A stretch of 64,000 nucleotides of DNA from Mucilaginibacter sp. SMC90 (GCF_022811725.1 NZ_CP094527.1:6944001-7008000); one strand, 5' to 3'. Positions 14,071-23,349 are shown, counted from the stretch's first letter. The notes: generated by a model from the letters alone, not told the origin. Translations and numbers: made by a program.

Positions 14071-16440
14071 TTACTCCGTTCTCAAACTCTTAATCGGGTT
14101 TACAGTTGCTGCTCTTAATGATTCATAACTAACCGTAACCCAGGCAATACCCAGCGCAGCTGCAGATGCTACTGCAAATACCAGCCAACCTACATTGATA
14201 TGATAGGCAAAGCCCGACAACCAGCTGTTCACTGCATACCAGGAAAGCGGTATTGCTATGACTATTGCAATGAGGATCAACCTCGTGATACCTGATGATA
14301 ATAAATAAACCAGGTTTAATACAGATGCACCCAACACTTTGCGCACACCGATCTCCTTAGTACGCTGCTCGGCCATAAATGCAGACAAACCATATAAACC
14401 CAGGCACGAAATAAAGATGCCCAAACCGGCAAAAAGGTTAAAGATGTTGCCCATCTGCTGTTCGCCCTTATAAAGTTTAGATAATTCCTGATCGATGAAA
14501 TCAAATTTAAAAGGATAAGCCGGGTTAAATTCCTGGCTCATTTTTGCTAAAGCCTGTATAGTGGCATTGGTTTTACCGGGTAACGTCCTTACTACTATAT
14601 AGCCGCCTATTTTATTAAAAGGCATAACCAGTGGTTCAATGGCCTGCTGAACAGGTTTAAAATTAAAATCTTTTACAACGCCTACTATTGTACCCTTGTT
14701 ACCCCAAACCGCCAATGGTTTGCCGATGGCGGTGCTGGCGGTAAGGCCCATAATGTTCGCCATTCTCTCGTTGATCATGTAATTATTCGAGTCGGTTTTA
14801 AAAGCCGATGAAAAGCTTCGGCCTGCGGATAATTTCATCCTGAACGTACGCGTAAAATCATTGTCGACAGCCATTACCGGGATTGATAATTGCGAACGCG
14901 GGTCTTTGCCACTCCACTGTACATTAAGTGTCCAGCCGCCAAGCTCGGTTGGCAAATCGGTAACTACGGTGAAATCGCTGGTAAGTGAAGTTTGTGCCAA
15001 AACATTTTTTAAAGCCTGCTGCTTGTTCCAGATCTCGCCAGTCATAGGCATATATAAAAGATTAGCCTTCTCAAAACCCGGGTTCCGGTCCCTGATAAAC
15101 TTAAGTTGATTATAGATAACTACAGTGCCAACCAGCAATACAATAGATACCATGAATTGAACAACAACCAAAGTGTTACGGAACAGTAAATTCCCTCCCA
15201 TAGATTTCACGTTACCTTTAAGCACCTTAACAGGATTGAAACCCGAAAGAAACAATGCCGGATAACTGCCCGAAATAACACCGGTTATCAGCGCAATGCC
15301 AACAAGACTTAACCAAAGCCTCGCATCCGACATGTTTAAGATCAGTTTCCTGTTGGCCAGATCATTAAATGCAGGAAGGAACATGCGGACAATAACAAGT
15401 GCAAGCAATAAAGACAGGAACGAAATAAATACCGACTCGCTCAGAAACTGGATCACCAGCTGCCCGCGTACAGCGCCGGCAACCTTACGCAAGCCAATTT
15501 CCTTGGCCCTGCGTGCCGAACGTGCGGTAGCCAGGTTCATAAAATTGATACAGGCTACAATCAATATCAATATGGCAATTACAAAAAAGATGCTTACATA
15601 TTGAGCATTACCATGACCAGGTGAATCGCCCAGCCTTTCGGGGGCCAGGTGAATTTTGGTTAAAGGTTGTAATTGAAATGTAGCTTTGGTACCGGGGCTA
15701 TGTTTATGAAAAATGTCAACTATCTGTTGTTCCAGTTTTGATATATTGGATGCAGAGGGATCAAAACTTTTATCAAATTGAACGTAGCCGAAAAAGTTGA
15801 AATTATCCCAGATGTTATTTTTAACATCGTTGTTGGTTTGGGCGATAGAAGCCATCGGCAGCAGGATGTCAAACTGCAGATCGGAGTTGGCCGGAATATT
15901 GGCCATAACGCCTGTTACTACCAGGTTCTCCTTGTTATCTTTCCGGATTACCTTACCAATCGGATCTTCTTTTCCGAAGTATTTTGTTGCGATGTTTTCT
16001 GTTATTAAAACACCATTGATCTGTTTTAAAGCTGCAGCCCGGTCGCCTTTTACAAGAGGATATGAAAACATATCCATAAAACCAGGATCGGCGTAAAACA
16101 CATATTCTTCCTGAAATTTCCTGTTCCCCGTTTCAAATAAAATGGATGGAAAACCGGGATATAAGCGGGCAGCATTTTTAACAACAGGCAGCTCAGATTT
16201 CAGCCCAAATGGCATACCGGCCGAACTCGCCGCAGTTTTAGAATCACCAAAATCACTGTTGATACGATAGATCTGCCCTGCATTTTTGTGGAACTTATCA
16301 TAACTTAACTCATTTTGCACCCAAAGCAGGATCAGGATACTTGAGGCAAGACCTATCGCTAAACCCGGTATATTGATAATGGAATAAGCTTTGTCCTTTA
16401 TTATATTTCTGTAAGCCAGTTTAAAATATGTTTTGAACAT
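14071..16440 (-). CDS. MacB/FtsX-family ABC transporter permease
   Basis: The 789-residue protein has the MacB architecture common in Bacteroidota. An N-terminal helix (about 20-41) leads to a large periplasmic MacB_PCD domain, a first FtsX block of three helices near 285-400 (ARRAKEIGLRKVAGA), a fourth helix, a second periplasmic domain, and a C-terminal FtsX block (EQRTKEIGVRKVLGAS, about 695-710). The paired EIGxRKVxGA motifs are the coupling helices that contact an ATPase. No ATPase gene is adjacent, so it must pair with one encoded elsewhere. The likely role is export of lipoproteins or small molecules, or envelope stress response by mechanotransmission. Confidence 0.9.
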   Translation of the reverse strand: MFKTYFKLAYRNIIKDKAYSIINIPGLAIGLASSILILLWVQNELSYDKFHKNAGQIYRINSDFGDSKTAASSAGMPFGLKSELPVVKNAARLYPGFPSILFETGNRKFQEEYVFYADPGFMDMFSYPLVKGDRAAALKQINGVLITENIATKYFGKEDPIGKVIRKDNKENLVVTGVMANIPANSDLQFDILLPMASIAQTNNDVKNNIWDNFNFFGYVQFDKSFDPSASNISKLEQQIVDIFHKHSPGTKATFQLQPLTKIHLAPERLGDSPGHGNAQYVSIFFVIAILILIVACINFMNLATARSARRAKEIGLRKVAGAVRGQLVIQFLSESVFISFLSLLLALVIVRMFLPAFNDLANRKLILNMSDARLWLSLVGIALITGVISGSYPALFLSGFNPVKVLKGNVKSMGGNLLFRNTLVVVQFMVSIVLLVGTVVIYNQLKFIRDRNPGFEKANLLYMPMTGEIWNKQQALKNVLAQTSLTSDFTVVTDLPTELGGWTLNVQWSGKDPRSQLSIPVMAVDNDFTRTFRMKLSAGRSFSSAFKTDSNNYMINERMANIMGLTASTAIGKPLAVWGNKGTIVGVVKDFNFKPVQQAIEPLVMPFNKIGGYIVVRTLPGKTNATIQALAKMSQEFNPAYPFKFDFIDQELSKLYKGEQQMGNIFNLFAGLGIFISCLGLYGLSAFMAEQRTKEIGVRKVLGASVLNLVYLLSSGITRLILIAIVIAIPLSWYAVNSWLSGFAYHINVGWLVFAVASAAALGIAWVTVSYESLRAATVNPIKSLRTE

Positions 16441-16803
16441 AGGTATGTTGATTGAATAGTGATAACTTGATGTAAGTTACAAACTTACGCTGTTAGGTTT
16501 TCTAAAACTCGTGCCACCGATTCAAATTACTGATAAATAGATATTTACACAGAATATTTTTGCAATACCGTTCGAAAACGTTACACCATGTGTGCGTTTT
16601 TGTTATTAACTGGATGGGGTTACGCTTAGCTAAACTTCAACCGGGAAACGATAAAGCAGCAATCCAATAAGCAAGACATATTTGCGCGGCGCTAAACCCA
16701 CACATTACAGTCATTTTGTTGCAATTAACAATAATTCATTAAGTTGATGTACCTTATCATCGGCATAAAAAATTAAATTTGCAGCTGTAAAACATTCATT
16801 CTT
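16441..16803. other. Intergenic region between divergent permease and hemCD
   Basis: No repeat of the window's families is seen. The only signal is an exact -7 box TAAATTTG at 16774-16781 in front of hemCD, without a clear -33 TTG at 19-21 bases. Transcription from it would start about 15 bases before the hemCD start codon. Confidence 0.35.
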
Positions 16804-18378
16804 TTGGACAGAAAACTGATTATAGGAACCCGTGGCAGTGAATTGGCTTTATGGCAGGCCAATTTCGTTAAAGACAGCCTTGCTGCCATTAACATTACCG
16901 CCGAGTTAAAGATCATTAAAACCCAGGGCGACCGTATCCTGAACCTCAGCTTTGATAAGCTGGAAGGTAAAGGCTTTTTTACCAAAGAATTAGAAGAAGA
17001 ATTAATAGCCGGCACCATTGATATCGCGGTCCATTCACACAAGGACCTGCCAACTGAAAATCCTCCGGGACTCATCATCGCAGCAGTTTCAGAACGGGAA
17101 GACCCCGCTGAACTGTTGTTGATCTTGAAAGATTGCGTTGATGTGCACCAAAAGCTATCTGTTAAATATGGTGCTATTGTAGGCACCTCGTCAAACCGTC
17201 GCAAAGCGCAGTTACTGGCCCACCGCCCCGATCTTGAAATTGAAGATCTGCGTGGCAACGTACCTACCCGTATCGGTAAGCTTCGCGATGAAAAATATGA
17301 TGCCATTATGCTGGCCAAGGCCGGTGTTACCCGTTTAGGCCTCGACCTGAGTGAGTTTCATGTAGAAGAGATCACCCCGGTTGAACTGATCCCTGCACCT
17401 GCACAAGGCGCATTGGCTATCCAGATCCGCGAAACTGACCATGAGCTTTTCGAAGCTTTACAGGCCCTACATCATACCGATGTAGCCGAAGAACTGGCTG
17501 TTGAGCGTACCGTTTTGAAATTATTTGGCGGTGGGTGCCACTTGCCTTTGGGTTGTTACTGCCGTAAGGAGGATGGCCTTTTCCAGGTGTTTACCTCTAA
17601 GGCCGAGGAAGGTGATCAATTTCCGGACAGACTGTTTTTAGAAGCACCAACTACCGAAGGCCTTGCCGAAAAAGTAGTGGCCAAATTTGCCAAAGGGCGC
17701 AAACATCCAGCAAGCGTATTTATTTCGCGCGAGCTTGGCGAACAAAGCTATTTCCGTAAAGCGCTTGAAAAACATGGCATCCAGATAGAAGATCGTTCAT
17801 TGATTCGTACTGTGCCTGTGATCACCCGCTTTGACTCATATATATTAAAAAATATCGACTGGGTATTCTTCTCCAGCAAAAACGCGGTTGAATACTTTTT
17901 CCAACTAAACCCGCAATTCCCTAAAAAAGTAAAATTTGGGGTAATGGGCAGCGGTAGTGAAGAAATGCTGCGCCGCAAAGGGCACTTTACCGATTATGTT
18001 GGCGAAGGCACCGACACTGCCGAAGTAGCAGAAGAATTTGCCAAGCTGGCCAACGGAAAAATTGTACTGTTCCCCGGTGCCGAAAGCCCGATGAGGAGCA
18101 TACAGCAAGGCCTATCTGCCGATACCAAAATTATCGACCTGCCAGTTTACGAAACTGTATTGGAAGAGGATGTAGAAGCCAGCGGCGCTGATGTGATGGT
18201 ATTTACCAGTCCATCAAACGTGGAAGCTTATTTTGCCGATAACCTGCTTGACCCATACCAAAAGGTAGTGGCCATAGGCAAATCAACCGGCAAAAAATTT
18301 GATGAAATGGGTGTAAAATACACACTCCCCTACTCACCCGACGAAGTTGGGCTGGCAGAGGCAGTGTTTGGATTATAA
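16804..18378 (+). CDS. hemC-hemD: Hydroxymethylbilane synthase - uroporphyrinogen-III synthase fusion
   Basis: Residues about 1-295 are HemC, which polymerises four porphobilinogens to hydroxymethylbilane. It begins RKLIIGTRGSELALWQANFV and has the dipyrromethane cofactor cysteine Cys245 in GGGCHLPLG. Residues about 298-524 are HemD (KHPASVFISRELGE, WVFFSSKNAVEYF, VMVFTSPSNVEAYF), which cyclises the product to uroporphyrinogen III. The total of 524 residues equals the sum of the two enzymes, so this is a natural fusion that could channel the unstable intermediate. Such fusions are known in Sphingobacteriaceae. The start codon is TTG (MDRKL), since no ATG is in place. hemB follows after a hairpin. 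Confidence 0.93.
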   Translation: MDRKLIIGTRGSELALWQANFVKDSLAAINITAELKIIKTQGDRILNLSFDKLEGKGFFTKELEEELIAGTIDIAVHSHKDLPTENPPGLIIAAVSEREDPAELLLILKDCVDVHQKLSVKYGAIVGTSSNRRKAQLLAHRPDLEIEDLRGNVPTRIGKLRDEKYDAIMLAKAGVTRLGLDLSEFHVEEITPVELIPAPAQGALAIQIRETDHELFEALQALHHTDVAEELAVERTVLKLFGGGCHLPLGCYCRKEDGLFQVFTSKAEEGDQFPDRLFLEAPTTEGLAEKVVAKFAKGRKHPASVFISRELGEQSYFRKALEKHGIQIEDRSLIRTVPVITRFDSYILKNIDWVFFSSKNAVEYFFQLNPQFPKKVKFGVMGSGSEEMLRRKGHFTDYVGEGTDTAEVAEEFAKLANGKIVLFPGAESPMRSIQQGLSADTKIIDLPVYETVLEEDVEASGADVMVFTSPSNVEAYFADNLLDPYQKVVAIGKSTGKKFDEMGVKYTLPYSPDEVGLAEAVFGL

Positions 18379-18384
18379 AACGTT

Positions 18385-18482
18385 CATTGGTTCACTTGTT
18401 CATTGGTTCATTAGTATCGCTTTGATAAGCTTTGCAACTGAGAAAAGACCAATAAACTAATGAACCAGTGAACTAATGAACT
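18385..18482. repeat. Word-repeat hairpin between hemCD and hemB
   Basis: The left arm is made of repeats of the word TTCATTGGTTCA/TTCACTTGTTCA. The right arm (CTAATGAACCAGTGAAC and TAATGAACT) is made of its complement. The arms can pair in several registers. It lies between two co-directional haem genes and ends six bases before the hemB ATG. Confidence 0.75.
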
Positions 18483-18487
18483 AAAAA

Positions 18488-19459
18488 ATGTTACAACGAC
18501 CAAGAAGGAACCGCAAGAGTGAAGTGATACGCCAGATGGTGCAGGAAACACATGTTAGCGCTGCTAACCTGATTTTTCCGCTGTTTATTATTGATGGCGT
18601 AAACCAGAAAAGTGAAGTGGCATCAATGCCGGGCATCTTCCGTTATTCTATTGATAACCTGCTGCGCGAGATTGAGAGCTGCCTTAAACTGGGCTTAAAC
18701 TCTTTTGATCTGTTCCCTAATATTGCCGAAGAGCTGAAGGATAAATTTGCTACCGAAAGCTACCGTGATGAAAGCCTTTACTTACGTGCTATCCGCGAGG
18801 TAAAGAAAAACTTCCCGGAAGCCTGCGTTATTACCGATGTAGCCATGGACCCATACAGCAGTGATGGCCATGATGGCATTGTGGAAAATGGCCTGATCCT
18901 GAATGACGAAACACTTGATATTTTAGGTAAAATGGCCCTGGCGCATGCGCAATCGGGTGCCGATATCATTGCCCCATCGGATATGATGGACGGGCGTGTG
19001 GGTTACATCCGCAATATACTGGATGATAATGGATTTACCAATGTATCTATCATGTCGTACTCGGCTAAATATGCAAGCGCATTCTATGGCCCATTCAGAG
19101 ATGCTTTAAACTCGGCACCAAAATTTGGCGATAAAAAAACCTACCAGATGAACCCCGCCAACCAGCGCGAAGCCCTGATTGAGGCCGAACTGGATGAGCT
19201 GGAAGGAGCAGATTTCTTGATGGTGAAACCAGCCCTGCCCTACCTTGACGTTATTAAACTGATAAAAGATAATACCGAACTGCCTGTTGCCGCCTACAAC
19301 GTAAGCGGCGAATACGCCATGATCAAAGCGGCCATACAACGCGGTTGGTTAAATGAGCAGCGTGCCATCACCGAGGTGCTTACCAGCATCCGCCGTGCAG
19401 GTGCAACTGCAATTTTAACTTATCATGCCAAGGAGGTATTGGAGAATAAGTGGTTGTAG
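18488..19459 (+). CDS. hemB: Porphobilinogen synthase (delta-aminolevulinic acid dehydratase)
   Basis: HemB joins two 5-aminolevulinate molecules to porphobilinogen. The 323-residue protein has both active-site lysines: Lys194 in SYSAKYASAFYGPFRDA and the Schiff-base Lys247 in MVKPALPYLD. The metal-binding region reads ITDVAMDPYSSDGHDG, which lacks the three cysteines of zinc-type enzymes (DVCLCEY...) and fits the Mg-dependent, zinc-independent subgroup. The start MLQRPRRNRKS is standard. It sits in the order hemCD-hemB-hemL. Confidence 0.95.
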   Translation: MLQRPRRNRKSEVIRQMVQETHVSAANLIFPLFIIDGVNQKSEVASMPGIFRYSIDNLLREIESCLKLGLNSFDLFPNIAEELKDKFATESYRDESLYLRAIREVKKNFPEACVITDVAMDPYSSDGHDGIVENGLILNDETLDILGKMALAHAQSGADIIAPSDMMDGRVGYIRNILDDNGFTNVSIMSYSAKYASAFYGPFRDALNSAPKFGDKKTYQMNPANQREALIEAELDELEGADFLMVKPALPYLDVIKLIKDNTELPVAAYNVSGEYAMIKAAIQRGWLNEQRAITEVLTSIRRAGATAILTYHAKEVLENKWL

Positions 19460-19533
19460 GGCTGAGGCAAAAGGAAAAAGGTTAAAGGCGAAAGGTAGAA
19501 GCTAATCTACACTACGTCATTGCGAGATACAAA

Positions 19534-19582
19534 GTAGATCCAGACTTACGAAGTTTTAAAAACTTCGTAAGTCTGGATCTAC
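19534..19582. repeat. Perfect 49-bp palindrome inside a REP copy
   Basis: The arms GTAGATCCAGACTTACGAAG and CTTCGTAAGTCTGGATCTAC are exact complements around TTTTAAAAA. The element directly follows a truncated REP arm (CGTCATTGCGAGATAC at 19515-19530), as if inserted into it. Confidence 0.85.
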
Positions 19583-19586
19583 ACCA

Positions 19587-19668
19587 TGTCATTGCGAGGA
19601 ACGAAGCAATCGCGGACTGTGCAGGGCAGACCTGCAAATCGGGGATTGCTTCGTACCTCGCAATGACG
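19587..19668. repeat. REP-like palindrome (TGTCATTGCGAGG family)
   Basis: This full copy has arms TGTCATTGCGAGGAACGAAG and CTTCGTACCTCGCAATGACG with CAGGGCAGACCTGC in the middle. It overlaps the upstream extension of the hemL frame but not the chosen hemL start. Confidence 0.85.
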
Positions 19669-19752
19669 GCTTACAAAACAGCCTTACGTCTGTTTATAAA
19701 AAATATAAAATCAAGCTTTAAGCCTTTGGCTTTCAGCTTTAAGCTCATAAAA

Positions 19753-21120
19753 ATGTTCGATTCAATAAAAAAGATGTTTTCAGCAGAGGATGAACCGGTA
19801 AATACAACGGGCAAGCCCGATATCAGTCGTGAAAAATCGGCCGAATTGTATGCTAAGGCGCAAACGTATTTCCCGGGTGGGGTTAACTCGCCGGTTAGGG
19901 CGTTCAAGTCAGTTTACGGTACGCCGCTGTTCATTCAAAAAGGCGATGGCAGTCATATCTGGGATGCCGATGGTAATGAATTTATCGATTACTGCTGCTC
20001 ATGGGGACCGCTGATCCTCGGCCATAACAACGCCAAAGTAAGGGAAAAGGTTATCGAGGTAATGCAGCACGGCATGAGCTTCGGCGCACCTACCGCTTTA
20101 GAAAATGAGCTGGCCGAACTCATCCTGAAAAACAATAAGTTTATTGAAAAGATTCGCTTCGTAAGCTCGGGCACTGAGGCCGTAATGTCGGCCATCAGGT
20201 TAGCACGGGGCTATACCAAACGCGATAAGATCCTGAAATTTGAAGGTTGCTATCACGGTCATGCCGATGCGCTGCTGGTAAAAGCAGGATCAGGCCTGGT
20301 TACTTTCGGCGAAACTTCATCGGCCGGCGTACCGAAATCAGTCGCCGACGAAACTATTGTAGTATCGCTTAATGATAAAGAAGCCCTGGCTAAAGCTTTT
20401 GACGAATTTAAAGACCAGATTGCAGCGGTGATCATTGAACCTGTACCGGCCAACAACGGCTTGCTTTTACAGGAAAAAGAATACTTGCAATACCTGCGCG
20501 ACATCTGTACCCAAAACGGCACCATGCTGATATTTGATGAAGTGATCTCGGGTTTCCGTGTAGGTTTTGAAGGTGCGGCCGGTTACTACCAGATCAAACC
20601 TGATATCATTACTTACGGTAAAATTATTGGTGGCGGTATGCCGGTTGGTGCTTATGGTTCATCGGCAGCTATTATGAGCAATATTTCACCCGAGGGTTCG
20701 GTTTACCAGGCAGGTACTTTATCGGGTAACCCGGTTGCCATGGGTGCCGGTATTGCCCAGCTCAGCGAGCTTTTGCGCATGGGCTTTTACCGCGACCTGA
20801 ACAATAAAACCGAAGAGTTCGTAGAAGCTATCCAACGCTTTGCCACTGCCCGCAATTATAAATTTAAGGTGTTTGGCATAGGCTCCATATTTTGGTTTGC
20901 TTTTACAGATAAAGAGTATATTCGTAAAGCCGAAGATATTGATGCATCAAGCATGGAAAAATTCAAAAAGTTCCACCGTGAGTTGCTGAACAGGGGCATT
21001 TATTTAGGTCCGTCGGGCTATGAGGTTGGTTTTATATCATCGGCCCATACCAAGATCGACCTGGAGAAAACAAAACGTGCTATATTTGATAGTTTAGATC
21101 TGGTATTTAATTCTAAGTAG
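19753..21120 (+). CDS. hemL: Glutamate-1-semialdehyde 2,1-aminomutase
   Basis: HemL converts glutamate-1-semialdehyde to 5-aminolevulinate with pyridoxal phosphate, completing the C5 route begun by HemA. The class-III aminotransferase fold is clear: FPGGVNSPVRAF, SSGTEAVMSAIRLARG, GCYHGHAD and the PLP lysine Lys290 in TYGKIIGGGMPVGAY. I choose ATG 19753 (MFDSIKKMFS, 455 residues). The open frame extends upstream to 19663, but that extension is REP repeat sequence and the word-hairpin arm. The protein has about 20 extra N-terminal residues compared with most HemL proteins. Confidence 0.94.
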   Translation: MFDSIKKMFSAEDEPVNTTGKPDISREKSAELYAKAQTYFPGGVNSPVRAFKSVYGTPLFIQKGDGSHIWDADGNEFIDYCCSWGPLILGHNNAKVREKVIEVMQHGMSFGAPTALENELAELILKNNKFIEKIRFVSSGTEAVMSAIRLARGYTKRDKILKFEGCYHGHADALLVKAGSGLVTFGETSSAGVPKSVADETIVVSLNDKEALAKAFDEFKDQIAAVIIEPVPANNGLLLQEKEYLQYLRDICTQNGTMLIFDEVISGFRVGFEGAAGYYQIKPDIITYGKIIGGGMPVGAYGSSAAIMSNISPEGSVYQAGTLSGNPVAMGAGIAQLSELLRMGFYRDLNNKTEEFVEAIQRFATARNYKFKVFGIGSIFWFAFTDKEYIRKAEDIDASSMEKFKKFHRELLNRGIYLGPSGYEVGFISSAHTKIDLEKTKRAIFDSLDLVFNSK

Positions 21121-21218
21121 CCAGTTTGCGGTTGCCAGCAGGCAGTTTGCAGTTTAATATAAACACATTGCAAACTGACAAACTACTGCCAACTGAAAAC
21201 TGATAACTGCCAACTGAT
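21121..21218. repeat. Word-repeat hairpin between hemL and the kinase gene
   Basis: The left arm repeats CAGTTTGC/GGTTGCCAGCAGGCAGTTTG. The right arm repeats the complement (GCAAACTGAC, TGCCAACTGAAAACTG, ACTGCCAACTGA). It ends at the base before the kinase ATG. Its architecture matches the hemCD-hemB hairpin, but its word is unrelated. Confidence 0.75.
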
Positions 21219-22094
21219 ATGAAGAAGTCATTCGTTATTTTTTACGCGCTCATCACCTATGCCGTTGCCGAACTGGTGTGGTGGGGCTATATGCTGGTTA
21301 CGCTGCAACCGCGCCGTACCGGCATGATCCTGGGCGAAGGAGCTATGTTTGTAGCCGTATTTCTGATTGGCGCAATTAACCTGCACCGTTCTTTTAACAA
21401 AGAGCGAAAACTGCAGGAGCAGAAGAAAAACTTCCTGCTTTCGGTAACACATGAGCTGAAATCCCCGCTGGCATCTATCAAGATCCTGCTGCAAACCATT
21501 CAAAAAAGACAGCTGACCAAAGAGCAGCTCCTTGATTTTATTGAGAAATCATTGAATGATGTGGAACGTTTGGATGATATGGTTGAAAACATGCTGCTTG
21601 CTTCTAAAATAGAAAACCGCTCATACAGCTTCCCTAAGGCCAGCTTTAACCTGTCGGTTTTGGTAGATAGCATTGTTAACCGCTTGCAGATCTCTAAATG
21701 CGATTGCAACCAGCAGATCATCGAGGCTGAGATTGAACCTAAGGTGGAGATTGTGGGCGATAAGTTTGCCCTTACATCGGTAGTAACCAATTTGATCGAA
21801 AACGCGGTGAAATATTCAAGCCCATGCTCATCTGTGGGGGTAAAGCTGTTTTCGAAAGATGATAAAGTATATTTACAGGTTGCCGATCATGGTATCGGCA
21901 TTGCCGACGAGGAAAAGACCCGGATTTTTGACCGCTTTTACCGCGTAGGCAGCGAAGAAACCCGTAACACCAAAGGCACCGGATTGGGCCTTTACATTGT
22001 TAAGGAGGTGTTGGATAAGCACCAGGCCAGCATCAGGGTTAAGGACAACCGCCCTGCTGGTAGTATTTTTGAAGTTACATTTGGATTAACCTAA
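21219..22094 (+). CDS. Sensor histidine kinase with minimal extracellular loop
   Basis: The 291-residue kinase has two membrane helices (about 5-28 and 36-56) joined by only some seven residues (QPRRTGM), so it has no periplasmic sensor domain. The HisKA domain has His78 in SVTHELKSPLASI; the catalytic domain shows N (VTNLIENAVKYS), G1 (VADHGIGIADEEK) and G2 (GTGLGLYIVKEV) boxes. It belongs to the intramembrane-sensing type, which usually detects membrane change or works with a partner protein. It lies directly between hemL and hemE with its regulator and a TPR membrane protein. A haem-related signal is possible, but this is inference from position. Confidence 0.92.
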   Translation: MKKSFVIFYALITYAVAELVWWGYMLVTLQPRRTGMILGEGAMFVAVFLIGAINLHRSFNKERKLQEQKKNFLLSVTHELKSPLASIKILLQTIQKRQLTKEQLLDFIEKSLNDVERLDDMVENMLLASKIENRSYSFPKASFNLSVLVDSIVNRLQISKCDCNQQIIEAEIEPKVEIVGDKFALTSVVTNLIENAVKYSSPCSSVGVKLFSKDDKVYLQVADHGIGIADEEKTRIFDRFYRVGSEETRNTKGTGLGLYIVKEVLDKHQASIRVKDNRPAGSIFEVTFGLT

Positions 22095-22102
22095 ATTTGA
22101 AT

Positions 22103-22816
22103 ATGAGCATGCCAAACAAAAAAAGAATTTTATTGGCCGAAGACGAAGAGCATTTGTTAGAAGCAATTAAGCTTAACCTTGAGCTGGAAGGCTATAAGGT
22201 AACTCCGGCTAAAAACGGCAAAAAAGCTTTACAACTTTTTAAAGAAGAACGCTTTAACCTGGTGATACTTGACGTAATGATGCCCGAAATTGACGGCTTT
22301 GTTGTTGCTGAAACCATCAGGCTTGAAAATACCGAAGTGCCTATCATGTTCCTTACGGCTAAAAACACCAACGAGGACAAGATTTCGGGCCTAAAGAAAG
22401 GTGCGGATGATTATCTTACCAAACCTTTTAACCTTGAAGAGCTTATTTTAAGGGTGAACAACCTGGTAAAACGCAGCCTGAAAGGCGAAGACCTGAAAGA
22501 GTTTAACAGCTACAAAATTGGTGATAAAACCATCCACTTTAACTCGTTTGAACTGGTTAACGAAGATGGCTCAATTACTGCACTCACCAAAAAGGAAACC
22601 ATGCTGCTTAAATTGCTTATTGAGCGCCGTAATGACGCCGTATCGCGCGAGCAGATTCTCGAAACCGTTTGGAATTATGACGTTTATCCGTCAACACGCA
22701 CCATCGATAACTTTATCCTAACCTTCCGCAAGTATTTTGAACCAGATCCTAAAAACCCGGTTTACTTTCACTCTATCCGCGGTGTAGGCTATAAATTTAC
22801 CGATAACCAGCATTAA
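22103..22816 (+). CDS. OmpR-family response regulator
   Basis: The receiver domain (ILLAEDEEHLLEA, phospho-acceptor Asp57 in VILDVMMPE, Lys in YLTKPFN) is followed by a winged-helix Trans_reg_C domain (LTKKETMLLKLLIERRN, SREQILETVWNYDVYPSTRTID, RGVGYKF). ATG 22103 (MSMPNKKR) gives a normal N-terminus; an in-frame TTG two codons upstream is less likely. It is 8 bases after the kinase stop and is surely co-transcribed. Its stop overlaps the next start (TAATG). Confidence 0.92.
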   Translation: MSMPNKKRILLAEDEEHLLEAIKLNLELEGYKVTPAKNGKKALQLFKEERFNLVILDVMMPEIDGFVVAETIRLENTEVPIMFLTAKNTNEDKISGLKKGADDYLTKPFNLEELILRVNNLVKRSLKGEDLKEFNSYKIGDKTIHFNSFELVNEDGSITALTKKETMLLKLLIERRNDAVSREQILETVWNYDVYPSTRTIDNFILTFRKYFEPDPKNPVYFHSIRGVGYKFTDNQH

Positions 22817-23346
22817 TGTTCAGTAACAGGATACGTATTTTTATTGCGTTTATATTTCTGCTGTCGTTAGGTGTGTTGATGTATCTTCGTGTTTATGAGC
22901 TTGCGGCAGTTGCAGTAATGATGATCATCCTGCTTATCTGGGATTATTTCAGACAGGGCACCCTGATTGTTGCATCCAAACATTTTCATGTAAAGGACTA
23001 TGACAAAACAGCTGCCTCTTTAAATGAAATAGTAAAGCCCCAATGGCTCAGCAAAAACCGCCGGGGATACTATGAGTTTATTTATGGTGGCTTATGCCTG
23101 CAAAGGCAGGAGTTTGAGGAGGCTGAGAAACATTACGAAATTGCAGCACAATATCCGCTGCGTTCGGTTAATGACCACGTAGCTGCCTTGGTTAGTGTGG
23201 CTAATATCAGCATCAGGCGGGGTAATTTTGAAAAAGCCGAAGCGTATCTGCAATTAGCGGAAAAACATAAAGACAAAATAACCGCCAAAATGAAGGAGGT
23301 GATTAGCCGCCTTCAGCAGGAGTTGAAGAAAGAAACAAGACATTAA
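22816..23346 (+). CDS. Membrane-anchored TPR-like protein
   Basis: The 176-residue protein has two adjacent hydrophobic helices (about 7-24 and 27-45) and a cytoplasmic helical part with TPR-like repeats: GGLCLQRQEFEEAEKHYEIAAQYP at about 92-115 and VANISIRRGNFEKAEAYLQLAEKH at about 131-154. Start and upstream stop overlap (TAATG), so it is translationally coupled to the response regulator. It may be an accessory partner of the two-component system or of the haem enzymes. No defined family name is recognised. Confidence 0.75.
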   Translation: MFSNRIRIFIAFIFLLSLGVLMYLRVYELAAVAVMMIILLIWDYFRQGTLIVASKHFHVKDYDKTAASLNEIVKPQWLSKNRRGYYEFIYGGLCLQRQEFEEAEKHYEIAAQYPLRSVNDHVAALVSVANISIRRGNFEKAEAYLQLAEKHKDKITAKMKEVISRLQQELKKETRH

Positions 23347-23349
23347 GAA

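Larger units (their letters stand above)
19463..19750. repeat. Word-repeat hairpin interrupted by REP elements
   Basis: The left arm (19463-19502) repeats the word AAAGG/AAAGGC (GGCAAAAGG, AAAAAGG, TTAAAGGCGAAAGGTAGAAGC). The right arm (19713-19750) repeats its complement (AAGCTTTAAGCCTTTGGCTTT, CAGCTTTAAGCT). Between them sit a partial REP arm, a perfect palindrome and a full REP copy. The REP material therefore appears to have landed in an existing hairpin. Confidence 0.6.

Noticed and set aside
14071..16440. Complete MacB exporter
   Set aside because: The fused or adjacent ATPase domain is missing; only the permease is present.
16441..16803. Riboswitch upstream of hemCD
   Set aside because: No conserved cobalamin or other riboswitch core was recognised and the predicted leader is very short.
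19663..19752. Longer start for hemL
   Set aside because: The extension lies in REP and word-hairpin sequence; the ATG at 19753 gives a proper protein.
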